Part shown: positions 38,779 to 47,579 of the stretch, one piece after another | Layout: every line of letters begins with the position of its first letter | Numbering within the stretch: the stretch's first letter is position 1 | DNA from: Cellulomonas marina | GTDB lineage: Bacteria > Actinomycetota > Actinomycetes > Actinomycetales > Cellulomonadaceae | Direction: 5' to 3' | NCBI RefSeq assembly: GCF_900111925.1 | Contig: NZ_FOKA01000001.1 | Span: 372,001 to 436,000 of the forward strand | DNA length: 64,000 nt | Program-made: the position numbers and the translations under genes | Notes under the pieces: generated by a model | The model's database searches: none | What the model saw: only the letters and a program-made list of their open reading frames with translations | What the model was told of the DNA's origin: nothing

Positions 38779-39917
38779 GCGTGGCGCAGGGTGCGGCGCT
38801 GCAGGTCGAGCGCGTGACCAAGGCGTTCGGTGGCTTCACGGCCGTCGACGACCTCGACCTGGAGGTGCCGTCGGGGTCCTTCTTCGCACTGCTCGGCCCG
38901 TCCGGGTGCGGCAAGACGACGACGCTGCGCATGGTCGCCGGCCTCGAGCAGCCGACCGCGGGGAGCATCACGATCGGCGGCCGGGACGTGACCGGGACGC
39001 GCGCGCACCAGCGGCCCGTCAACACGGTCTTCCAGAGCTACGCGCTCTTCCCGCACCTGACGGTGGGCGAGAACGTCGCGTTCGGGCTGCGGCGCCGGCG
39101 GGAGCGGGACGTCGACCGGCGCGTCGCGGAGGCGCTCGAGCTCGTCGAGCTGGGGCACGTGGCCGACCGCCGGCCGGCGCAGCTGTCCGGTGGCCAGCAG
39201 CAGCGCGTCGCGCTGGCCCGGGCGGTCGTCAACCGACCGGCCCTGCTGCTGCTCGACGAGCCGCTCGGCGCTCTCGACCTCAAGCTGCGCCGGCAGATGC
39301 AGCTCGAGCTCAAGCGCATCCAGGACGAGGTCGGCCTCACGTTCGTGCACGTCACGCACGACCAGGAGGAGGCCATGACCATGGCCGACACCGTCGCGGT
39401 GATGAACCACGGCCGGATCGAGCAGCTCGGCGCCCCCGCGGACCTGTACGAGCTGCCGCGCACCGCGTTCGTCGCCAACTTCCTCGGGCAGTCCAACCTC
39501 GCACCTGGCACGGTCGTCGAGGGGCCGGACGGGCACGGTCTGCTCGGCGTCGACGTCGGCGGTTCGCGGGTGCGGCTGCCGGCGGCGCGGGCCGTCGCCG
39601 CCGCCGGACGCGTGCTCGTGGGCGTGCGCCCGGAGAAGGTGCGCATCCTCGTGCCGGGCCAGGAGCCCGGGCCGGGGGAGAACGTGCTGGGCCCCGGGGT
39701 CGTCACGGACGTCTCGTTCGCGGGCGTCAGCACGCAGTACCGGGTCGAGCTGACCGGGGTGGGCACCTTCGGCGTCTTCGCGCAGAACCTGCTGGGCGGG
39801 GCGACGGTCGCGCACGGCGCGGTCGTGCGGCTGGCCTGGTCCGCGCAGCACACGTTCGGCCTGTCGGGCGACGAGGACGTGGCGGCCGGCGCCGCCGACC
39901 TGGACGGCGAGCCGTGA
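38775..39917 (+). CDS. potA: Spermidine/putrescine ABC transporter ATP-binding protein (PotA-like)
   Basis: A 380-residue ATPase energising polyamine import. Walker A is GPSGCGKTTT (Lys47), the Q-loop TVFQSYALFPHLTVGENVAF, the signature QLSGGQQQRVALARAVV, Walker B LLLLDEPLGALD and the switch VHVTHDQEEAMTMAD. The C-terminal TOBE domain (about residues 240-370) is typical of PotA/MalK-type proteins. The GTG start overlaps the PotD stop and the gene ends overlapping the permease. Confidence 0.94.
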   Translation: MSVAQGAALQVERVTKAFGGFTAVDDLDLEVPSGSFFALLGPSGCGKTTTLRMVAGLEQPTAGSITIGGRDVTGTRAHQRPVNTVFQSYALFPHLTVGENVAFGLRRRRERDVDRRVAEALELVELGHVADRRPAQLSGGQQQRVALARAVVNRPALLLLDEPLGALDLKLRRQMQLELKRIQDEVGLTFVHVTHDQEEAMTMADTVAVMNHGRIEQLGAPADLYELPRTAFVANFLGQSNLAPGTVVEGPDGHGLLGVDVGGSRVRLPAARAVAAAGRVLVGVRPEKVRILVPGQEPGPGENVLGPGVVTDVSFAGVSTQYRVELTGVGTFGVFAQNLLGGATVAHGAVVRLAWSAQHTFGLSGDEDVAAGAADLDGEP

Positions 39918-40831
39918 GCCTGCTGACCGGCCTGGGGGCGGGCGGGGCGGTGACCGCCGCGCCGACGCGGCGGCCGCCGTCGCGCGCGTACTGGTGGCTG
40001 CTGCTGCCGGGGCTGGTCTACCTCGCGCTGTTCTTCGTGGTCCCGGTCGGGGCGCTGCTGGGCACGTCGCTGTACGTGCCGGTCCCGGGCGGGGACGTCG
40101 GGCAGTACCAGCCGGCGTTCGCGGTGGGCAACTACGCGGACGCCCTCGCGCAGTTCTGGCCGCAGCTCGTGCGGTCGTTCGTGTTCGCGTTCCTCGCCAC
40201 GGTCGTGACGCTCGTCGTCGGGTACCCCGTCGCGTACGCGATCGCGGTGCGGGCGCGGGGGCGCCCGGTCCTGCAGGGCCTGCTGCTCGTGCTGGTCGTG
40301 GCGCCGTTCTTCACCTCGTTCATCCTGCGCACCATCGCGTGGCGGCAGATCCTCGCCGACGACGGCTTCGTCGTGGCGTCGCTGCAGTGGCTGCACCTGC
40401 TGCCGGAGGGCGCCCGCCTCACCGCCACGCCGTTCGCCGTCGTGTGCGGCCTGGCCTACAACTTCCTGCCGTTCATGATCCTGCCGATCTACGCGAGCCT
40501 CGAGCGTCTCGACCCGCGGCTCGTCGAGGCCGGGGCGGACCTGTACGCGTCCCCGATGACGACGTTCCGCACGGTGACGTTCCCGCTGTCGCTGCCCGGG
40601 GTCGTGGGCGGCACCCTGCTCGTCTTCATCCCGGCCTCGGGCGACTACGTCAACTCGAGCCTGCTGGGCAACAACACGAACACCGCGATGATCGGGCAGG
40701 TCGTCGACGCACGGTTCTTCCGCCTCCTCGACTACCCGACCGCGGCCTCGCTGTCGGTGGTCCTCATGCTGGCGATCCTCCTGCTGGTGGCCGCCTACGT
40801 CCGCCGGGCCGGGACGGAGGAGCTGCTGTGA
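39914..40831 (+). CDS. potB: Spermidine/putrescine ABC transporter permease (PotB-like)
   Basis: A 305-residue inner-membrane permease with about six transmembrane segments: YWWLLLPGLVYLALFFVVPV, VRSFVFAFLATVVTLVVGYP and others. The ABC-permease EAA loop lies in EAGADLYASPMTTFRTVTFP, which contacts PotA. The sequence FLPFMILPIYASLERLD is typical of PotB. GTG 39914 overlaps the PotA stop (GTGA). Confidence 0.93.
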   Translation: MSLLTGLGAGGAVTAAPTRRPPSRAYWWLLLPGLVYLALFFVVPVGALLGTSLYVPVPGGDVGQYQPAFAVGNYADALAQFWPQLVRSFVFAFLATVVTLVVGYPVAYAIAVRARGRPVLQGLLLVLVVAPFFTSFILRTIAWRQILADDGFVVASLQWLHLLPEGARLTATPFAVVCGLAYNFLPFMILPIYASLERLDPRLVEAGADLYASPMTTFRTVTFPLSLPGVVGGTLLVFIPASGDYVNSSLLGNNTNTAMIGQVVDARFFRLLDYPTAASLSVVLMLAILLLVAAYVRRAGTEELL

Positions 40832-41697
40832 CCACGTTGACCCGCCCCGTCGCGACGGCGGCCCCGCACCCACCGGAGCGGCCGGCAGCACGACGGCGTC
40901 CGCGGCTGCGGCTCGGCGACGCGCTCGTCCCGGTGTTCGCCGCGCTGGCGTTCCTCTACCTGCTGGTGCCGATCGCCTACACCGTCGCGTTCTCCTTCAA
41001 CGACGGCGGCAAGACGAACCTCGTGTGGCGGGGGTTCACCCTCGACGCCTGGCGGAACCCGTGCGGCGCGCCCCAGGTGTGCCAGGCGTTCGTCAACTCC
41101 CTGCAGGTCGGGGTCGTGTCGACGCTCCTCGCCACCGCGCTGGGCACGCTGCTGGCGATCGCGCTGGTCCGGTTCACCTTCCGGGGGCGGACCCTGGCCA
41201 ACCTCCTCATCTTCCTGCCGATGTCCACCCCCGAGGTCGTCCTCGGGGCGGCCCTGCTGGCGCAGTTCCTCACGGTCCGCGTGCCGCTGGGCTTCTGGAC
41301 CGTGGTGGCGGCCCACGTCATGTTCTGCGTGAGCTTCGTGGTGGTGACCGTCAAGGCACGGGTGGCGGGCCTCGACCCGGCGCTGGAGGAGGCGGGCGCG
41401 GACCTGTACGGCAGCCCCTGGCAGGTGTTCTGGCGCGTGACGTTCCCGCTGCTGCTGCCGGGCATCGCGGCCGCGGCGCTGCTCGCGTTCAGCCTCAGCT
41501 TCGACGACTTCATCGTCACGAACTTCACGTCGGGCTCGTTCGACACCTTCCCGAAGTTCGTCTACGTCTCGGCGACCCGGGGGATACCGCCGCAGGCGAA
41601 CGTCATCGGGTCCTTCATGTTCGTGCTCGCCCTGGTGCTCGTCCTCGCCGTGCAGGTCGTCGGTGCGGCCCGCGCCCGGCGGCGACGCGCCGCCTGA
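40828..41697 (+). CDS. potC: Spermidine/putrescine ABC transporter permease (PotC-like)
   Basis: A 289-residue second permease. After a polar Pro/Arg-rich N-terminus it shows PVFAALAFLYLLVPIAYTVA, NDGGKTNLVWRGFTLDAWRN, LPMSTPEVVLGAALLAQF, the EAA loop EEAGADLYGSPWQVFWRVTF and FSLSFDDFIVTNFTSGS. These features are typical of PotC. GTG 40828 overlaps the PotB stop (GTGA). With PotD, PotA and PotB it makes a complete importer. Confidence 0.93.
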   Translation: MTTLTRPVATAAPHPPERPAARRRPRLRLGDALVPVFAALAFLYLLVPIAYTVAFSFNDGGKTNLVWRGFTLDAWRNPCGAPQVCQAFVNSLQVGVVSTLLATALGTLLAIALVRFTFRGRTLANLLIFLPMSTPEVVLGAALLAQFLTVRVPLGFWTVVAAHVMFCVSFVVVTVKARVAGLDPALEEAGADLYGSPWQVFWRVTFPLLLPGIAAAALLAFSLSFDDFIVTNFTSGSFDTFPKFVYVSATRGIPPQANVIGSFMFVLALVLVLAVQVVGAARARRRRAA

Positions 41698-41760
41698 CCG
41701 GCGCGAGCGGTGCAGGACGGTGCGCGACGGTCGCGCACCGTGGTGGTGGGAGGGGTCGTC

Positions 41761-43086
41761 GTGCGGGTGCTCGTGGTCGGCAGCGGGGGCGTCGGGGACG
41801 CGGTGGCGCGCATCGCGGCGCGGCGGGACTTCTTCGAGGCGATGGTCGTCGCGGACGTCGACGTCGCCCGCGCGGAGAAGACGGTGGCCGCGGCGCGGGA
41901 GCACGACGTGGGCGCCGACCGGTTCGACGCCGCGGCCGTCGACGCGTCCTCGGCCGGGGCGGTCGCCGCGGCGGTGCGCGAGCACCGCGCCACGCACGTG
42001 CTCAACGCCGTGGACCCGCGGTTCGTCCTGCCGATCTTCGAGGGAGCCCTGGCCGCCGGTGCGGACTACCTCGACATGGCGATGTCCCTGTCGACGCCGC
42101 ACCCCGAGCGACCGTACGAGCTGCCCGGGACGAAGCTGGGCGACGAGCAGCTCGCGCAGGACGGACGGTGGCGGGACGCCGGCCGCCTGGCGCTGCTCGG
42201 CATCGGGGTCGAGCCGGGCCTCTCGGACGTCTTCGCCCGGTACGCCGCGGACCACCTGTTCTCCGCCATCGACGAGCTCGGGGTGCGCGACGGGGCGAAC
42301 CTCGTCGTGCGCGGCGAGGACGGCGAGCCCGTGTTCGCCCCGTCCTTCTCCATCTGGACGACGATCGAGGAGTGCCTCAACCCGCCGGTCATCTTCTCCG
42401 CGGACCGGGCCGAGGCGGCCGGCAGCAGGGAGGCCGGCTGGTACACGGTGCCGCCGTTCCACGAGCCGGAGGTCTTCGACTTCCCGGCGCCCATCGGGCC
42501 GGTGGAGTGCGTGCACGTCGAGCACGAGGAGGTGCTCCTCATGCCGCGGTGGCTCGACGCGCGGCGGGTCACCTTCAAGTACGGGCTGGGCGAGGAGTTC
42601 ATCGGCGTCCTGCGCACGCTGCACACGCTCGGCCTGGACCGCACGGCGCCCGTGCGGGTGCGCGGCGTGGAGGTGAGCCCGCGCGACGTCGTCGCGGCCG
42701 TGCTGCCCGACCCCGCCACGATCGGCCCACGGATGGAGGGCGCCACCTGCGCGGGTCTCCTCGTCACGGGCACGAACACCGACGGCCGCCCGCGGGAGGT
42801 GTACCTCCACCACGTCGTGGACAACGCGTGGTCGATGGCCGAGTACGGGGCGCAGTGCGTCGTGTGGCAGACCGCGGTCAACCCCGTGGTCGCGCTCGAG
42901 CTCCTGGCCGCCGGCACGTGGTCCGGCTCCGGGGTCCTGGGTCCCGAGGCCTTCGACGCCGTGCCCTTCCTCGACCTGCTGGCCGCGCCGGCGCCCCAGG
43001 GGTACGGCTCGCCGTGGGGGATGCAGGAGCGGACGCCGGCGGGCGCACAGGCCTCCGGGGCACCGGCTCGACAGGCGTCCACCTGA
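41761..43086 (+). CDS. Saccharopine dehydrogenase-like oxidoreductase
   Basis: A 441-residue NAD(P)-binding enzyme of the saccharopine/carboxynorspermidine dehydrogenase family. The N-terminal Rossmann motif is VRVLVVGSGGVGDAVARIAA. Family features are THVLNAVDPRFVLPIFEGAL, GIGVEPGLSDVFARYAADHL and a C-terminal catalytic half (TNTDGRPREVYLHHVVDNAW). Related enzymes form secondary amines from an aldehyde and an amino acid, which fits a polyamine setting, but the true substrate is unknown. GTG 41761 has GGGAGG at 7 bases. It follows potC by 63 bp and probably belongs to that operon. Confidence 0.82.
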   Translation: MRVLVVGSGGVGDAVARIAARRDFFEAMVVADVDVARAEKTVAAAREHDVGADRFDAAAVDASSAGAVAAAVREHRATHVLNAVDPRFVLPIFEGALAAGADYLDMAMSLSTPHPERPYELPGTKLGDEQLAQDGRWRDAGRLALLGIGVEPGLSDVFARYAADHLFSAIDELGVRDGANLVVRGEDGEPVFAPSFSIWTTIEECLNPPVIFSADRAEAAGSREAGWYTVPPFHEPEVFDFPAPIGPVECVHVEHEEVLLMPRWLDARRVTFKYGLGEEFIGVLRTLHTLGLDRTAPVRVRGVEVSPRDVVAAVLPDPATIGPRMEGATCAGLLVTGTNTDGRPREVYLHHVVDNAWSMAEYGAQCVVWQTAVNPVVALELLAAGTWSGSGVLGPEAFDAVPFLDLLAAPAPQGYGSPWGMQERTPAGAQASGAPARQAST

Positions 43087-43099
43087 CGCACGTCCACCC

Positions 43100-43128
43100 G
43101 ACGGGCGCCGGCCGGTCCGGCGCCCGTC
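43100..43128. terminator. Bidirectional terminator between converging genes
   Basis: A perfect 12-bp stem (43100-43111 with 43117-43128) closes a five-base loop CCGGT. It serves the forward dehydrogenase gene and overlaps the stop codon of the reverse aminotransferase gene. Confidence 0.75.
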
Positions 43129-44500
43129 AGGCGGTGAGCGCCCCCGCGGCCGCGGCGAAGGCCTCCGTGTGCCGGTCGACGTCCGCGTCCGTCGTCGCCG
43201 GGCACATGAGCGCCATGTTGTGGAACGGCGTGAGCAGCAGGCCGCGGTTGAGCGCGTGCAGGTGCAGGAGCTGCTGGAGCGGGAAGTCGTCCTCAGCGGC
43301 CGCCTCGGCGCCGTGCCGCGGCGGCACCGGGGCGAACGCGTACTCGGCCCGGGCGCCGAGCCGGGTCACGTGCCACGGCAGGCCCGCGTCGTCGAGCACC
43401 GCCTGCACCCCGTCCGCCCAGCGGTCCGCGCGCGCGGTCATCCCCGCGAAGGCCGCCGGCGTGAGCACCTCCGTGAGCGTGGCCCGCGCGGCCGCCGTCG
43501 ACAGCGCGTTGCCGGCGAGCGTGCCGCCCACCCCGCCCACGTCGATGTCCTCCAGCTCGACGCGGTGCTCGATCGCGGACGCCAGCTCGGGCACCAGCCC
43601 GAAGGCCGCCACGGGCACGCCGCCGCCGATGGTCTTGCCGACCACGACGACGTCGGGCTCGAGCGCCCACGCCGCGGTGCATCCGCCCGGGCCCGCGCAC
43701 AGCGTGTGCGTCTCGTCGACGACCCACCACGCGCCGGCGGCGCGGGTGAGCGCCCGGACCGCGTCGAGGTACCCGGGTTCGGGCAGGACGATCCCGATGT
43801 TCGTCAACGCCGGCTCCATGAGGACCGCGGCGACGTCACCGCCGTCGAGCGCCGCCCGCAGGGCGTCGACGTCGTTGAACGGCACGACGAGCGTCGTCAG
43901 CGACGGTGGCACGGGGGCGCCGATGCTGCCGCGGCGCTCCACGACGCGCCCCGCGGGGTCCAGGGTGGCGAACGCCTCGTCGACGGTGCCGTGGTAGCAG
44001 AAGTCCATGACGACGACCTTCGTCCGGCCCGTGAGGTGCCGGGCGTAGCGCAGGACGTGCCGGTTGGCGTCCGTGGCCGTGAGCGTCAGCTGCCAGCGGG
44101 ACACCCGCGACGGCCCGGCGCCGAAGCGCGCGGTGAGCTCCGCGCCGACGGCCGCGGCGTCGGGCGTCGGCAGCATCGCGGTGAGCCCCCGCGCCGCCTG
44201 GCGCGCGACGGCGGCGACCGTGGCGGCGGGTGCGTGCCCGCACATCGCGCCCGTGTCGCCCAGGCAGAGGTCGACGTGCTCGACCCCGTCGAGGCAGGTG
44301 AAGTGCGCGCCCGCGGCCTCCCGGACGACCGGCGGGAAGGGCCCCGGCCACTTCGCCATCCACGACATGGGCACCCCGTAGGTGAGGTGCTCGCGGGCGG
44401 TCGTCGCCTCCGCCGCGCACGCCGGGTGCGCGGCGACGAAGGCCGCCGTCTCGGCCGCCGTGAGCGCCGCGACCCGGGCCGGGTCGACCGTGGCGCTCAC
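43127..44500 (-). CDS. Class III aminotransferase, glutamate-1-semialdehyde aminomutase-like
   Basis: A 457-residue PLP enzyme. It has [20 protein letters not shown] at the start, [20 protein letters not shown], the PLP Asp in [17 protein letters not shown] and Lys289 in [19 protein letters not shown]. The overall pattern is nearest the GSA-aminomutase-like branch often annotated as aspartate aminotransferase family, not HemL itself. The substrate is unknown; its overlap with gabT (GTGA) implies a role in amine or amino-acid catabolism. The GTG start at 44500 is set by this overlap. Its gene ends at a bidirectional terminator. Confidence 0.85.
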   Translation of the reverse strand: MSATVDPARVAALTAAETAAFVAAHPACAAEATTAREHLTYGVPMSWMAKWPGPFPPVVREAAGAHFTCLDGVEHVDLCLGDTGAMCGHAPAATVAAVARQAARGLTAMLPTPDAAAVGAELTARFGAGPSRVSRWQLTLTATDANRHVLRYARHLTGRTKVVVMDFCYHGTVDEAFATLDPAGRVVERRGSIGAPVPPSLTTLVVPFNDVDALRAALDGGDVAAVLMEPALTNIGIVLPEPGYLDAVRALTRAAGAWWVVDETHTLCAGPGGCTAAWALEPDVVVVGKTIGGGVPVAAFGLVPELASAIEHRVELEDIDVGGVGGTLAGNALSTAAARATLTEVLTPAAFAGMTARADRWADGVQAVLDDAGLPWHVTRLGARAEYAFAPVPPRHGAEAAAEDDFPLQQLLHLHALNRGLLLTPFHNMALMCPATTDADVDRHTEAFAAAAGALTA

Positions 44501-45957
44501 GCGTCCCGCCCCCCGCCGACCGCCGGACCCGGACGGGACCCGGCGAGGGTCGTCGCGCTCGCCTCGCCCGGCGCAGGGGGCGGCTCCTGCCCCCGCAGCG
44601 CGGCGACGAGCACGTCCAGCGCGTCGTCGAGCAGGGCGGGGTCGATCACGAGCGGCGGGAGCAGCCGGACCACGTTGCCCCACGTCCCGCAGGTGAGGAC
44701 GATGACGCCCGCGGCGGCGCACGCCGCCGCGACCCGCGCCGCCGCCGCACGGTCCGGCACGAGGCCGTCCCCGGGCTCGACGAGCTCGACGGCGAGCATC
44801 GCCCCGCGCCCGCGCACCTCCGCCACCCCCGGCACCGTGCCGACGAGCGGCTCGAGCCGGCCGCGCACCTGCGCCTCGATCCGGCGCGCGGCGGCGGCCA
44901 GGTCGTCGCGCTCGTACACCTCGATCGCGGCGAGAGCGGCGGCGCACGCGACGGGGTTGCCGCCGTACGTCCCGCCGAGGCCGCCGGGGTGCACGGCGTC
45001 CATGAGCTCGGCCCGGCCCGTCGCGGCCGCCAGCGGCAGACCCCCGGCGATCCCCTTGGCCGTGGTGACGAGGTCCGGCACCACGCCCTCGTGCTCCAGG
45101 GCGAACATCGCCCCGGTCCGCGCGAAGCCCGTCTGCACCTCGTCGGCGACCAGGACGACGCCGTGCTCGGCGCACCAGCGCGCGAGCGCCGGCCAGAAGC
45201 CGGGCGCCGGCACGACGAAGCCCCCCTCGCCGAGCACGGGCTCGGCGACGAGCGCCGCCACCCGGTCCGCGCCCACCTGCCGCGTGGCGACGTCGACGAG
45301 GCGCGCCGCGGCCTCCTCGCCCGTCATGCCGACGGGGTCCCGCAGCGGGTAGGAGGCCGGGACGCGGTACACCTCGCCGGCGAAGGGCCCGAACCCGGCC
45401 TTGTAGGGCATCGCCCGCGCCGTCATCGCCATCGTGAGGTTCGTGCGCCCGTGGTAGGCGTGGTCCAGGACGAGCACGGCGTCCCGACCCGTGGCGCGTC
45501 GGGCGACCTTGACCGCGTTCTCGACCGCCTCGGCGCCCGAGGTGACGAGCACGCTGCGCTTGGCGTGGTCCCCGGGGGTCAGTCGGGCCAGCGCCTCGGC
45601 GACGGCGACGTACGGCTCGTAGGGCGTCACCATGAAGCAGGTGTGGGTGAAGGCCGCCGCCTGGGCGGCGACGGCGGCGACCACGTCCGGGTGGCTGACG
45701 CCGACCGAGGTCACGGCGATCCCCGCGCCCAGGTCCACGAGCCGGTTGCCGTCCACGTCCTCGACGACACCGCCGCCGGCGCGGGCGGCCCACACGGGGA
45801 CCGCCGAGCCGACCGCGGGCGGGACCACCTGCGCACGCCGGGCGGTCAGGGCCAGCGAGCGCGGGCCCGGGACGGCCGTGCGGAGGAGGCGGGACTGCTC
45901 GAGCGGCGCGTCGCCGTCGACGTCGGGGACGGCTGGTGGTGCGGAAATCGCGGTCAC
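44497..45957 (-). CDS. gabT: 4-aminobutyrate aminotransferase GabT
   Basis: Transfers the amino group of GABA to 2-oxoglutarate, giving succinate semialdehyde. The 486-residue product has [60 protein letters not shown], the PLP Asp in [17 protein letters not shown] and Lys301 in [18 protein letters not shown], all typical of GabT. No succinate-semialdehyde dehydrogenase lies in the window. GTG at 45957 is 6 bases from TACCGT on the reverse strand, so the mRNA is probably leaderless. An inverted repeat covers that promoter. The frame stays open upstream, but this start has the promoter. Confidence 0.93.
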   Translation of the reverse strand: MTAISAPPAVPDVDGDAPLEQSRLLRTAVPGPRSLALTARRAQVVPPAVGSAVPVWAARAGGGVVEDVDGNRLVDLGAGIAVTSVGVSHPDVVAAVAAQAAAFTHTCFMVTPYEPYVAVAEALARLTPGDHAKRSVLVTSGAEAVENAVKVARRATGRDAVLVLDHAYHGRTNLTMAMTARAMPYKAGFGPFAGEVYRVPASYPLRDPVGMTGEEAAARLVDVATRQVGADRVAALVAEPVLGEGGFVVPAPGFWPALARWCAEHGVVLVADEVQTGFARTGAMFALEHEGVVPDLVTTAKGIAGGLPLAAATGRAELMDAVHPGGLGGTYGGNPVACAAALAAIEVYERDDLAAAARRIEAQVRGRLEPLVGTVPGVAEVRGRGAMLAVELVEPGDGLVPDRAAAARVAAACAAAGVIVLTCGTWGNVVRLLPPLVIDPALLDDALDVLVAALRGQEPPPAPGEASATTLAGSRPGPAVGGGRDA

Positions 45958-45992
45958 GGCAGCACGGTAGTGCGCGGACGTGCTGCCCGGAA
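45958..45992 (-). promoter_or_regulatory. gabT promoter with a 9-bp inverted repeat operator
   Basis: On the reverse strand TTCCGG (45992-45987), 17 bases and TACCGT (45969-45964) form a -35/-10 pair ending 6 bases before the GTG. GGCAGCACG (45958-45966) and CGTGCTGCC (45979-45987) are perfect complements with a 12-base spacer, 21 bp centre to centre. One arm covers the -10 and the other touches the -35, a typical repressor arrangement. Confidence 0.5.
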
Positions 45993-46137
45993 GGTCTGCA
46001 CCGACGGATGTCGTCGTCGGGACGCGCAGCACCCCCGTCACCCGGCCGCAGTGCCCAGCGGGGACCCAGCCACCGGCGCGATGATGTCCCGCGTCGACCC
46101 CGGCCGCGGGTCGCCGGGGTCGGGGACGAGGGGTCGC

Positions 46138-47436
46138 ATGGCGTACGTGGTCGGGGTGCTCGTCGTGGTCGTGGTGCTGCTCGCCTCGATCGCGCTGCAC
46201 GAGGTCGGGCACCTGGTGCCGGCCAAGCGGTTCGGCGTGCGCGTCAGCCAGTACATGGTCGGGTTCGGGCCGACGCTGTGGTCGCGGACGCGCGGCGAGA
46301 CCGAGTACGGGCTCAAGGCGGTCCCGCTCGGCGGCTACGTCCGGCTGGTCGGCATGTACCCCACCGCCGCGGCCGTGGGCGACCCGCCGACGCGCTCCGC
46401 CTGGGGACGGCTCGCCGCCGAGGCGCGGGAGGCCTCGGCCGACGAGATCCGGCCCGGCGAGGACCACCGCGCCTTCTACCGGCTGTCGACGCCGAAGAAG
46501 CTCGTCGTCATGCTCGGCGGACCGGTGATGAACCTGCTCATCGCGGCCGTCCTCCTGGCCGTCGTGTACGTCGGCATCGGCGTGCCGGCGGCCTCGACCA
46601 CCGTCGCCACGGTGTCCTCCTGTGTCCTGCCCGCCGACGCGGCGGCAGACGCCGCGTGCACCGACGACGACCCCGTCGCCCCCGCGGCCGCGGCGGGCGT
46701 GCGGCCGGGCGACACGGTCGTCGCCTACGACGGGCAGGACGTCACGTCCTGGGACCAGCTGTCCGGGCTCATCCAGGCCAGCGGCGGTGAGGCGGACGTG
46801 CCCCTCGTCGTCGAGCGGGACGGGCGGCGCGTGACGCTCGCCGTCACGCCGGTCGTCGCCGAGCGTACGCTCGTCGCCGACGACGGCTCGACGCGGACGG
46901 CGCAGGTGGGCTACCTCGGCGTCGGGCCGACCCAGGTCACCGAGCGCGTGGGCGTGGGGGCGGTCCCCGGGCTGGTGGGGGAGCGCACGTGGGGGACGGT
47001 CAGCGTCGTCGCGACGCTCCCGGCCAGCGTCGTCGACCTCGTCCGCGTGACCGTCACCGGCGAGGAGCGTGACGCGACGAGCGTCGTCGGGCCCGTCGGC
47101 ATCGGCCGCTTCGCCGGCGAGATCGCCTCCGCCGACGGGGCGGGCGTCGACGACGGCCTCAAGGTGGCCTCCCTGCTCGACCTCATGGCCAGCCTCAACA
47201 TCGCCCTGTTCGTCTTCAACCTCGTCCCGCTGCCGCCGCTCGACGGCGGTCACGTGGCGGCGGCCCTGTGGGAGGGCGCACGCCGGCAGGTCGCGCGCGT
47301 GCGGGGCCTGCCGCGGCCGCGGCCCTTCGACACCGCGCGGCTCGTCCCGCTGGCCTACTCCGTCTTCGTGGTGCTCGGCGGCGTCGGCCTGCTCCTGGCC
47401 TGGGCGGACCTGGTCAACCCCGTGCGCCTCGGGTGA
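46138..47436 (+). CDS. rseP: Site-2 (M50, RseP-like) intramembrane zinc metalloprotease
   Basis: Cleaves membrane-bound anti-sigma factors or signal-peptide remnants. The 432-residue protein has the zinc motif HEVGH at residues 21-25 in the first membrane segment, [20 protein letters not shown], a PDZ domain ([20 protein letters not shown]), and the NxxPxPxLDG motif in [20 protein letters not shown] Cys-containing acidic stretch before the PDZ ([18 protein letters not shown]) is unusual. ATG 46138 follows GAGGGG; upstream in-frame starts would add a Pro/Arg-rich head. rseP usually lies directly between dxr and ispG in actinobacteria. Confidence 0.94.
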   Translation: MAYVVGVLVVVVVLLASIALHEVGHLVPAKRFGVRVSQYMVGFGPTLWSRTRGETEYGLKAVPLGGYVRLVGMYPTAAAVGDPPTRSAWGRLAAEAREASADEIRPGEDHRAFYRLSTPKKLVVMLGGPVMNLLIAAVLLAVVYVGIGVPAASTTVATVSSCVLPADAAADAACTDDDPVAPAAAAGVRPGDTVVAYDGQDVTSWDQLSGLIQASGGEADVPLVVERDGRRVTLAVTPVVAERTLVADDGSTRTAQVGYLGVGPTQVTERVGVGAVPGLVGERTWGTVSVVATLPASVVDLVRVTVTGEERDATSVVGPVGIGRFAGEIASADGAGVDDGLKVASLLDLMASLNIALFVFNLVPLPPLDGGHVAAALWEGARRQVARVRGLPRPRPFDTARLVPLAYSVFVVLGGVGLLLAWADLVNPVRLG

Positions 47437-47474
47437 CGACGGCCGGCGACGTCGGACGACGGCCGCCGACGCCC

Positions 47475-47496
47475 GGCACTGTGCCGGCACTGTGCC
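47475..47496 (+). repeat. Two 11-bp tandem GGCACTGTGCC units
   Basis: Each unit is itself an inverted repeat around T, and the two together span two helical turns. They lie between rseP and ispG, 40 bp before a strong hairpin, and could be a protein-binding site or a weak terminator. Confidence 0.5.
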
Positions 47497-47534
47497 GGCG
47501 CTGAGACGACCGTCACCCGCACGCGCCGGGCGGG

Positions 47535-47563
47535 CGCCCCGCGGCGGGTGCCGCCGCGGGGCG
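47535..47563 (+). terminator. Perfect hairpin upstream of ispG
   Basis: A perfect 13-bp stem (47535-47547 with 47551-47563) closes the loop GTG, about 100 bp after the rseP stop. The right arm ends 4 bases before the GATGAT hexamer of the ispG promoter, so it may end rseP transcription just before ispG initiation. Confidence 0.6.
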
Positions 47564-47567
47564 GTGG

Positions 47568-47573
47568 GATGAT
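47568..47573 (+). promoter_or_regulatory. GATGAT hexamer of the leaderless ispG promoter
   Basis: GATGAT is followed by GGCCGC and GTG 47580, the spacing of a leaderless start. No Shine-Dalgarno precedes the GTG. Confidence 0.45.
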
Positions 47574-47579
47574 GGCCGC

